Shown here: piece by piece, positions 1 through 4,706 of the stretch | How the letters are laid out: each line of letters starts with the position of its first letter | Position numbering within the stretch: position 1 is the first letter of the stretch | Source: an uncultured Clostridia bacterium | GTDB taxonomy: Bacteria > Bacillota > Clostridia > Oscillospirales > Butyricicoccaceae | DNA: 9,428 nt | Reading direction: 5' to 3' | NCBI GenBank assembly: GCA_947856675.1 | Contig: CANUCM010000072.1 | Location: 1-9,428, forward strand | Position numbers and translations under genes: made by a program | The notes under the pieces: model-generated | Database searches by the model: none | Seen by the model: only the letters and a program-made list of their open reading frames with translations | Told to the model about the DNA's origin: nothing

Positions 1-75
1 ACTGCACTGTCTGCCTAATCCGAGGACACGCTTCAAGATACCCCTATTAGGAGTAGCGGTAAAGCGTGTCTTTCT
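1..75 (+). ncRNA. Possible 3' end of large SRP RNA (partial)
   Basis: This is possibly the 3' end of a large (Bacillus/Clostridium-type) signal recognition particle RNA, the RNA core of the particle that targets nascent membrane proteins. The string GCCTAATCCGAG near 13-24 and TTAGGAGTAGCGGTAAAG near 47-64 resemble, from memory, the GCCTGG..CGAG and TTAGGGTAGCG segments near the 3' end of the B. subtilis RNA. Positions 25-33 pair perfectly with 62-70 (GACACGCTT/AAGCGTGTC), and a T-rich run (71-79) follows, as expected for an RNA 3' end. The 5' part, with the Ffh-binding GGAAGGAAGCA-type loop that would prove identity, lies outside the window. dnaX, a common neighbour of this RNA in Bacillus, is not present. 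It could instead be another structured RNA or only a terminator hairpin. The match is by eye and the confidence is limited. Confidence 0.4.
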
Positions 76-79
76 TTTT

Positions 80-235
80 GGGTTTCGGCGGCCCTTGGCC
101 GCCTCCACCCCCCGGTATTTCAAATGCTCGGCGGAAATGTATTCCGCCTGCGCCGAGGGTTTGCCTGCGGCAAAACGCTCGTACGGCGCAAAGGCGCCGC
201 CGGCCAGAAGGCCGGTTTTCCCGTTCTCCTGCTGA
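80..235. repeat. Hairpin-rich intergenic element, possible dispersed repeat
   Basis: No convincing gene lies here; instead there are four perfect short hairpins in 130 bases. Stems pair 87-93 with 97-103 (GGCGGCC/GGCCGCC), 130-136 with 142-148 (GGCGGAA/TTCCGCC), 160-165 with 169-174 (TTTGCC/GGCAAA), and 200-205 with 210-215 (CCGGCC/GGCCGG, followed by TTTT). A competing pairing joins 127-133 (CTCGGCG) with 151-157 (CGCCGAG). Open frames on both strands lack ribosome binding sites and have arginine/glycine/proline-rich, low-information translations, so I treat them as spurious. Such dense palindromy between genes is typical of small dispersed repeats or of a structured RNA; whether it recurs in the genome cannot be seen from one copy. 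Confidence 0.4.
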
Positions 236-276
236 TGGCTCAAGCATTGGAAATATCGATTTTAACCGTCCTTTGC

Positions 277-316
277 AAGCCGGAGCAAAGTTCGCTTTGC
301 TCCGGCTTATTTTTTT
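277..316 (+). terminator. Rho-independent terminator
   Basis: A perfect 14-bp stem (277-290 with 295-308, AAGCCGGAGCAAAG/CTTTGCTCCGGCTT) closes a TTCG loop and is followed by A and seven T residues (310-316). The T tract is on the right, so it stops rightward transcription. No rightward protein gene precedes it in the window, so the transcript it ends must be the possible RNA at the left edge, the hairpin-rich element, or a gene further left. Confidence 0.85.
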
Positions 317-345
317 AAGCCAGAGCGCGCTTACGCTCCGGTCAT

Positions 346-399
346 GCGGAGTATTGTCAAAGGATCTAAACGGGTCTTTTGATGAGGCTCCGCGTTTTT
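346..399 (+). terminator. Long terminator-like hairpin
   Basis: An outer stem pairs 346-351 (GCGGAG) with 388-393 (CTCCGC). An inner 10-bp stem pairs 357-366 with 373-382, including two G-U pairs. Five T residues follow at 395-399. The internal loops make it less certain than a simple terminator. It would act on rightward transcription as a backup to the hairpin at 277-316; no rightward gene lies between the two. Confidence 0.4.
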
Positions 400-410
400 A
401 TGCTCAAACG

Positions 411-426
411 TGTGCCTGCAGGCACA
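411..426. repeat. 16-nt perfect palindrome
   Basis: TGTGCCTGCAGGCACA is a perfect inverted repeat without a loop, directly beside the T tract of the leftward terminator. It could be an operator-like dyad or just an extra hairpin behind the terminator. It is too far from any promoter I can see to assign a regulatory role. Confidence 0.35.
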
Positions 427-427
427 G

Positions 428-457
428 AAAAAAGACAGGCAGTTTTCCTGCCTGCCT
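428..457 (-). terminator. Terminator of the sigma/anti-sigma operon
   Basis: Read on the minus strand, a 10-bp stem (457-448 with 442-433, one G-U pair, core CAGGCAG/CTGCCTG) closes a five-base loop and ends in a run of T (the A tract at 428-433 on +). It lies about 40 bases beyond the anti-sigma stop codon and is the natural end of the leftward two-gene operon. Confidence 0.85.
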
Positions 458-496
458 TTATAGAGGTATTTTGCTTGACAGGGTTTTCCTGAGGCG

Positions 497-1069
497 TCAA
501 TTTTCCTGTGCAATATACTCAGTGAGCTCAAACGGAATATAGAAGCCGCTGTAATCTTTCAAATAAACCGTCTGGCTGTCTTCGGACTGATAAATAGGAC
601 AGCCGGCGTACTTTGCGTCAAGATTGGTGGCGGTAAAATCTGCACTCGGGCCGGAAGCCGACCTGTGCGAAATGCTGCGGAGGTAGCCTAGCTCAGTGCT
701 TCCGGACGGAAGTTCTGTTATATTTTCTCCTTTTTGTGTGTATACAGCACCGTTAACCGCAATTTTTTCTTGATAGACAAAGTGATTGAAGATAAAAAAA
801 GCGCAGAATATAACAGCGATAGTAGCGAGAATTGTTGAACACACAAGAATCATTTTTTTCCTTTTCCATGCTTTTTTAAAGTGCTTTAATGGAGCAACAT
901 TGTCCTCAACAGGAATTACTACTTCACTTTTCATGGCTTCATATTTTTTGCGGCACTTTTCGCAGGTTTCCAAATGTTTTGCAACTATATTTCGGGTATC
1001 GTCACTGACAACTCCATCAACATATAAGGGAAGAATATCCCCAATCGTATTGCAAGTCACTTCACTCAC
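497..1069 (-). CDS. Membrane anti-sigma factor, zinc-finger (ZAS) type
   Basis: This protein (190 aa) probably sequesters the ECF sigma factor encoded just upstream and releases it on an extracytoplasmic signal. The N-terminal cytoplasmic domain carries the HxxxCxxC zinc-binding signature (His32, Cys36, Cys39) typical of ZAS-domain anti-sigma factors. A basic stretch (residues 62-72) precedes a single transmembrane helix at about 73-95. Residues 97-190 form an outer domain with no family I can name; it contains a YAGCPIY string and ends in a YIPFELTEYI-like segment. The GTG start overlaps the sigma stop codon within GTGAGTGA (8-nt overlap), and a GGAGGTG ribosome site (1077-1083) precedes it, indicating translational coupling. 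The outer domain is the likely sensor; its ligand is unknown. Sigma partnership is inferred from the domain and the gene order. Confidence 0.88.
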   Translation of the reverse strand: MSEVTCNTIGDILPLYVDGVVSDDTRNIVAKHLETCEKCRKKYEAMKSEVVIPVEDNVAPLKHFKKAWKRKKMILVCSTILATIAVIFCAFFIFNHFVYQEKIAVNGAVYTQKGENITELPSGSTELGYLRSISHRSASGPSADFTATNLDAKYAGCPIYQSEDSQTVYLKDYSGFYIPFELTEYIAQEN

Positions 1070-1553
1070 GGGTCAACACCTCCATATATTCTTTGATTTG
1101 CATTTTCGCCCGGTAAAAAACCACGCGCGCCCAGCTTGAGCTTTTACCAAAGAGCAAAGCGATTTTTTCAAAAGATAATTCGCCAAAAACCCGTAAAGAA
1201 AAAACTTCTTTGTAGGGTTCCTTCATCTCATGTAAGTATTGATGAATGCGAAAAGCCATTTCTTCGTCGGCAAGTTTCTTGGTTATATCGGGCTGCGGGT
1301 CAGACAGTTCCTCATGAGGGGCGTACTCTCTAAATAGCTTTTGCTTCTTGCAGTAGGTGTAATATGTGTTCTTTGCGATTGTAAAAAGCCATGCCCGAAT
1401 ATCTTTTTTGCCGTCAAAGCTGTTCAAGAATTTCAGGGCTTTTGCGAATGCTTCCTGCGCGACTTCCTCGGCCGTATGCTCATCGGCAGACAGGCTGCGC
1501 ACATACAGAAAAACATCTTTGAAGTATGCTTGATAAATTAAATCGAAATCCAC
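1062..1553 (-). CDS. ECF-family RNA polymerase sigma factor
   Basis: This 163-aa protein is an extracytoplasmic-function (sigma-70 group 4) sigma factor that redirects RNA polymerase to stress or signal-response promoters. Region 2 spans about residues 5-75, with the AEEVAQEAFAKAL helix (28-40) and the DIRAWLFTIAKN segment (51-62) characteristic of regions 2.2-2.4. Region 4 spans about 108-158, with YKEVFSLRVFGELSFEKIA and a DNA-recognition helix around SSSWARVVFYRAK (138-150). Length is normal for the family. The GTG start at 1553-1551 is preceded by AAAGGAGG about 9 nt upstream. The next gene is its presumed anti-sigma factor, overlapping by 8 nt. The subgroup and target genes cannot be told from the sequence; the divergent lipoprotein is a candidate target. 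Confidence 0.93.
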   Translation of the reverse strand: MDFDLIYQAYFKDVFLYVRSLSADEHTAEEVAQEAFAKALKFLNSFDGKKDIRAWLFTIAKNTYYTYCKKQKLFREYAPHEELSDPQPDITKKLADEEMAFRIHQYLHEMKEPYKEVFSLRVFGELSFEKIALLFGKSSSWARVVFYRAKMQIKEYMEVLTRE

Positions 1554-1574
1554 ACACTGCAGCCTCCTTTCACT

Positions 1575-1607
1575 TTAATAACTGCCGAAAGCCAAATGTG
1601 TTACAAT
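1575..1607 (-). promoter_or_regulatory. Candidate promoter of the sigma/anti-sigma operon
   Basis: On the minus strand a TTGTAAC element (1607-1601) is followed by TATTAA (1580-1575), about 20 nt from the TTGTAA hexamer and upstream of the AAAGGAGG ribosome site. TGTAAC also resembles the -35 element of ECF-dependent promoters, which would suit autoregulation, but I see no matching CGTC-type -10 at 16-17 nt. This is a weak call; the area lacks a better candidate. Confidence 0.3.
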
Positions 1608-1754
1608 TTTGATTTTTTCTCCGCAAGCGGGCATTTCAGCGCCTTTGCATTAAATACCGGAGCCCGATTGTTCATATTTTGGATGAAGCGGATTCCCCAT
1701 GCGTCCGGCTGCACTTTTCGCCCTGCCGAGTCCACTGGTGCAGGCCGCTGGCTC

Positions 1755-1787
1755 TTGTTTTTTTTGGGGGGGGGGACATGATATAAT
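1755..1787 (+). promoter_or_regulatory. Extended -10 promoter with a T8G10 tract in its spacer
   Basis: A perfect extended -10 element, TGATATAAT (1779-1787), lies about 75 bases upstream of the lipoprotein start. The region immediately upstream is a run of eight T (1758-1765) followed by ten G (1766-1775). A TTGTTT hexamer (1755-1760) could be the -35, but with ten G residues the spacer is 21 nt; loss of four G would give the optimal 17. TTTTTT at 1759-1764 gives 17 nt but is a poor -35. Homopolymer tracts in this position can vary in length by slippage and so tune promoter strength, as known for the poly-G tract of the Neisseria porA promoter. The switch function is an inference. Confidence 0.5.
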
Positions 1788-1860
1788 TATTAAAACCCAA
1801 ATCCGGTTTGTAAACTTGCGCCATAATAAGAAGGAAGAATCTTCGAAGGAGGTTTGTTTC

Positions 1861-2403
1861 GTGAAACGTATTTTCACTGCAGCAGTGATTTTATCTGTGT
1901 TTCTGCTTTCGTCATGCGGCCAGGCGGCCGGGTCAAACGCAGATGGTGGCGAGCAAGCAAAAAATGAAACGTCAGTTTCGGAAATTGGCGGATATTCTTT
2001 TGATAAAACTACATTTTACTATGAAAAAGACAATTATGACATGACTGCCCGCTCGGAAGCAATCAACAGTATTTTGCCCGTTACGCCTGCCGGCGAGAAG
2101 CTGGTGATAGAATGCCATGCAGGCCCTAAGAATAACATCTACTGTATATTTGACACAAAAAGCCAGACTTTTGCTGCTGACCTGGCCGGAAACCATTTGA
2201 CGTGGAACGACAATGACATTGCCACATCAGTATATTCTTTTTGGTCTGATGTCTGCGCTTATGATGGGAGCATTATAAAGTCGTATGACCTCGCGGAGAG
2301 TGAGTTTATCCACGATCTCGCTCTTTCCGACGATGGCACGAGGCTGACTGTGACAATTATGTGTGCCGACGGCACAGAGCGTATCGACACAATTGACTTG
2401 TAA
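1861..2403 (+). CDS. Small lipoprotein of unknown function
   Basis: I do not recognise this 180-aa protein beyond its export signal. It starts with a short basic N-terminus (KR), a hydrophobic segment (residues 4-16) and a lipobox LSSC with Cys19 as the expected lipidation site, so it should be anchored on the outer face of the membrane. Residues 20-45 are a Gly/Ser/Ala/Glu-rich linker. The rest looks like a mainly beta protein, with an extracytoplasmic domain rich in aromatic and acidic residues and no visible catalytic motif. The GTG start at 1861 is chosen because AAGGAGG (1846-1852) lies 8 nt upstream and because it places the signal peptide at the N-terminus; the frame is open further upstream but without a ribosome site. 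It is transcribed divergently from the ECF sigma operon and may be its target or signal partner. Confidence 0.75.
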   Translation: MKRIFTAAVILSVFLLSSCGQAAGSNADGGEQAKNETSVSEIGGYSFDKTTFYYEKDNYDMTARSEAINSILPVTPAGEKLVIECHAGPKNNIYCIFDTKSQTFAADLAGNHLTWNDNDIATSVYSFWSDVCAYDGSIIKSYDLAESEFIHDLALSDDGTRLTVTIMCADGTERIDTIDL

Positions 2404-2405
2404 AT

Positions 2406-2443
2406 TAAAAGGGCGGGAGCGTCGGCGTCGATGTTCCTGCCCT
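2406..2443 (-). terminator. Terminator between convergent genes
   Basis: Positions 2410-2419 pair with 2434-2443 (AGGGCGGGAG/TTCCTGCCCT, two G-U pairs on + strand). On the minus strand the stem is followed by TTTTAATTT, so it mainly ends the leftward four-TM membrane protein gene. On + the trailing sequence is T-poor, so it would terminate the lipoprotein transcript only weakly, though no other hairpin serves that gene. Confidence 0.5.
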
Positions 2444-2494
2444 GTGTCATTTGTTGCGGCTTGTTCATTTTGCGGGCGAGCCGGCGTTTTGATA

Positions 2495-3307
2495 TTACTC
2501 GCCTCTGCGCTGCCGGACGATGGCATACACCGTAAAGAAAAGCGACAGGAAGGCGCCGCCAAGACAGGGGAAATATATGCTTTGCGCAAGGCGGCCGACG
2601 GCGGGGTGGCTCAGTATGCACAGGAAGGAAAAACCGGCCAGAACCAAAAGACCGAGCAGAATGTACAGCGGGCGGCGGGCTGCGCCGATCGGCAAGTCCT
2701 CTTCGCCGCGTTGGCGCCGCTGCAGCTCATAGATCAGATCGTCTTCGTTCGGCAGCCCCTTGGGGAGGATGATGGTGCGAAGACAGGCGGGCGCCCCGGG
2801 AGGCTGCGTGCGGCAGCGTACGGAATAGTGCGAGCGGTTTTCCCGGATGTGCAGGACCAGTGTGATTTCGCGGGAGCCGGAGGGGAGAAAGGGCTGGGCG
2901 GCCAGCTTTCGAAGGAAGCTCTGCGTGCGCAGGGCGTTTTCACCAAAGCGGAGCGGGGAATGGCCGCCGGAGAACAGCATCCGGGCGTCGAGGGCATACA
3001 AATGATCATCCTCAGTCAGAAAAAAGGCCGAGGACTCCCGCATGGAACGGCGGCCTTGCCTTGCGGCAAGCAGCACGCCGAGAGCCGCAATGCCGAAAGT
3101 CAGGGCAAGAAGCAGGGGCACCTGGGGAAGGTCTGAGCGGAACGCGGCTGCGGTTCCGGCGCAAACCAAAACCACGCAGAGAAGTGCAATGCCGAGCGCG
3201 GCGCCGAGGGTGTGCCAAGCATAGTGGTTTTGATGTGGAAGCGGCGGGGAAAGCCAGTATTTTTTGAGCGGCACAGGCATCACTGCTTTCAGAAAACTTT
3301 TTTTCAT
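2495..3307 (-). CDS. Four-TM membrane protein of unknown function
   Basis: No family is recognised for this protein, 270 aa from the ATG at 3307. Two N-terminal transmembrane helices (about residues 33-56 and 63-82) and two C-terminal helices (about 212-233 and 241-264) flank a soluble domain of about 125 residues. Basic residues after TM2 (RQGRRSMR) and at the C-terminus (RQRRGE) put the central domain and both termini in the cytoplasm by the positive-inside rule. The central domain has beta-strand-like segments such as SREITLVLHIREN (144-156) and CLRTIILPKGLPNEDD (175-190). The start is uncertain: no clear ribosome site precedes ATG 3307, ATG 3280 (261 aa) is equally possible, and the frame stays open to 3442. 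It is a single gene between a convergent lipoprotein and a divergent diguanylate cyclase. Confidence 0.65.
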   Translation of the reverse strand: MKKSFLKAVMPVPLKKYWLSPPLPHQNHYAWHTLGAALGIALLCVVLVCAGTAAAFRSDLPQVPLLLALTFGIAALGVLLAARQGRRSMRESSAFFLTEDDHLYALDARMLFSGGHSPLRFGENALRTQSFLRKLAAQPFLPSGSREITLVLHIRENRSHYSVRCRTQPPGAPACLRTIILPKGLPNEDDLIYELQRRQRGEEDLPIGAARRPLYILLGLLVLAGFSFLCILSHPAVGRLAQSIYFPCLGGAFLSLFFTVYAIVRQRRGE

Positions 3308-3335
3308 TATACCGTTGCGGGCGATCAAAAAGCAA
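3306..3335 (-). promoter_or_regulatory. Candidate promoter for the four-TM protein
   Basis: On the minus strand a TTGCTT hexamer (3335-3330) is followed after 18 nt by a perfect TATAAT (3311-3306). The -10 box overlaps the ATG at 3307; if the promoter is real, transcription starts near 3299 and translation must start at a later codon, such as ATG 3280. Either the promoter or the upstream ATG is therefore fortuitous. Confidence 0.4.
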
Positions 3336-3391
3336 GGCAGGGCTTGCCGGGAATTGGCAGGCAGAGGTTTTCCTGAAATTAAAAAAACATA

Positions 3392-3420
3392 TGGAAATTG
3401 GAGGGCAAACGTGGTATTAT
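3392..3420 (+). promoter_or_regulatory. Candidate promoter of the diguanylate cyclase pair
   Basis: TATTAT (3415-3420) is preceded by TG at 3412-3413, giving an extended -10 element (TGGTATTAT), and TGGAAA (3392-3397) lies 17 nt upstream as a poor -35. This would leave a 5' leader of about 60 nt before the TTG start of the first cyclase. Confidence 0.4.
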
Positions 3421-3486
3421 AAATAAAATCCATAAAGCCCATGCGGAGCTGTTCGCGGTACGGAAAAGCGAGGGGGAGGATGTCTT

Positions 3487-4623
3487 TTGAGTCACCTGCT
3501 TCGCGCCATCAGGCAAAATATTAACTCGGCAAATAAATATTTTCGCGAAGCGGAAGCGGAAATTGCGAAAAAAAATATGCAGCTTTTAAAAGCACTGGCC
3601 CTGGTTGTCATCGGACTGCTGCTGTTCTTTTTTGTGGTAACGCCTCTGCTGATTCGGGGATGGACCGTGAGCATGCTCCACGTGTCGTTTTTGCCGGCAG
3701 CGGTGGCTTTGCTTGCTTTGAGCATGTGGTACGATCGCCGCGGCCGGCTGTCCCCAAAAGTCGTCGTGGGTTTGTGCGTTCTTTTTGAGATCGTTTTGTT
3801 TGTATTTGTCATTTTGATTGATGCGGTGGCGCAGCCCACGGTGCCTGCGACTTTTATGCCGCTGATATGCCTGGCCCTGCCGACGCTGTTTATTCTTCCG
3901 AGATGCCTGTCATATTTGACGATGGGCGGGTTTGGCGTCATCTATATCATCGTTGTATACGCGCTGAAACCGCCGCTTCTTGCCCAGTATGACGTATTTG
4001 CAGCCGTGGTGGGGATGGTGTTTTCCCTTCCGGTGTCCCAGTCGGTCATGCGCCTGCGTGTGCGGGACCATGAAACACGGATGCAGTACCAGATGCTCAG
4101 CATGCAGGACGCGCTGGTCGGGATCCTCAATAAGAAAACGTGCATTGAGGCAGCAAAAGCGTATATGGCGGCCAGCGCGCCAAAAGTGATGTGCATGCTC
4201 TTGGTGATGGACATTGACCATTTTAAGGATGTAAATGACAACCGGGGACATTACACCGGAGACAGGCTGCTGCATGGCATGGCGGAAATCCTTCAGGAAA
4301 CCTTTCGGGCAACCGACATCATTGGCCGGTTTGGCGGCGATGAGTTTATTGTATTGGTCAAAGGGGTTGCCGACAAGGCGGTTTTGAGTGAAAAATGTCT
4401 GCTGATTCAGCGGCGCCTGCGGGCGGTGTCAGAAAAAATGTGCAGTATGCCGGTGACCTGCAGCATAGGCGGGGCGATGGCATCCGGGCAGAATGTGGAT
4501 TTTGACACTTTGTTTCAGCAGGCGGACAAGGCTTTGTATCTGGCAAAAGACAGCGGAAAAAACATGTTTGTCCTGTCCGACAGCTTTTCAGGAGCGGCCG
4601 CTTGCGCTGCACCGGAATTTTGA
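3487..4623 (+). CDS. Membrane diguanylate cyclase (GGDEF), with I-site
   Basis: This 378-aa protein should make cyclic di-GMP from two GTP at the inner face of the membrane. About six hydrophobic segments (near residues 34-56, 63-82, 91-114, 122-138, 143-160 and 170-186) form an integral-membrane input region of no named family. A short linker (190-205) leads to a full GGDEF domain: DALVGILNKK (208-217), DIDHFKDVND (242-251) with metal and nucleotide residues, and the active-site loop GGDEF at 283-287. Five residues before it lies RATD (274-277), the RxxD inhibition site that binds product c-di-GMP, so feedback control is expected. The TTG start is supported by GGGGGAGGA six nt upstream; an ATG at 3480 is out of frame. 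A second GGDEF gene follows in the same direction. Confidence 0.92.
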   Translation: MSHLLRAIRQNINSANKYFREAEAEIAKKNMQLLKALALVVIGLLLFFFVVTPLLIRGWTVSMLHVSFLPAAVALLALSMWYDRRGRLSPKVVVGLCVLFEIVLFVFVILIDAVAQPTVPATFMPLICLALPTLFILPRCLSYLTMGGFGVIYIIVVYALKPPLLAQYDVFAAVVGMVFSLPVSQSVMRLRVRDHETRMQYQMLSMQDALVGILNKKTCIEAAKAYMAASAPKVMCMLLVMDIDHFKDVNDNRGHYTGDRLLHGMAEILQETFRATDIIGRFGGDEFIVLVKGVADKAVLSEKCLLIQRRLRAVSEKMCSMPVTCSIGGAMASGQNVDFDTLFQQADKALYLAKDSGKNMFVLSDSFSGAAACAAPEF

Positions 4624-4624
4624 T

Positions 4625-4657
4625 AAAACGCTCTGGCGGAAGGCCGGGGCGTTTTTT
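4625..4657 (+). terminator. Terminator/attenuator between the two GGDEF genes
   Basis: AAAACG (4625-4630) plus an inner CTCTGGC stem pairs with the complementary run ending CGTTTT (about 13 bp with two G-U pairs, loop of about five bases), followed by a total run of six T (4652-4657). It starts two bases after the stop codon of the first cyclase. No clear promoter lies between it and the next gene, so partial read-through probably sets a lower level for the second cyclase. Confidence 0.7.
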
Positions 4658-4706
4658 GAGGCAAAGACGGAAAGAGAATACCGCGGATGCGGTTGGAGGT
4701 ATAGGC

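Noticed and set aside
1..110. A possible tmRNA 3' end, suggested by CGCCTCCACC near 100-109.
   Set aside because: There is no GGTTCGA-type T-arm before it, and the GGCGGCC/GGCCGCC hairpin has a three-base loop, unlike the tRNA-like end of tmRNA.
411..426. The palindrome TGTGCCTGCAGGCACA as a transcription factor operator.
   Set aside because: It sits beyond a terminator and not near a promoter; kept only as a repeat.
66..542. Open frame of 158 codons on the + strand at the left edge.
   Set aside because: It runs through the T-rich end of the possible RNA, several hairpins and two terminators, and into the 3' end of the anti-sigma gene; there is no ribosome site.
1709..1765. A terminator ending in the T8 tract upstream of the lipoprotein.
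   Set aside because: The only stem (GGCTGCAC with GTGCAGGCC, one bulge) ends about ten bases before the T run and no rightward gene precedes it.
2363..3136. Open frame of 257 codons on the + strand opposite the four-TM protein.
   Set aside because: It has no ribosome site, overlaps the end of the lipoprotein gene and is Gly/Gln/Arg-rich, whereas the minus frame has four well-formed TM helices that obey the positive-inside rule.
3403..3466. A possible c-di-GMP (GEMM-I) riboswitch ahead of the first diguanylate cyclase, suggested by GGGCAAAC followed by AAAGCCC.
   Set aside because: The second half of the motif (the TAAGA-containing tetraloop-receptor stem and the closing GGGTTGCC) is absent, the GACGCAAAGCC core is incomplete, and the best promoter overlaps the element.
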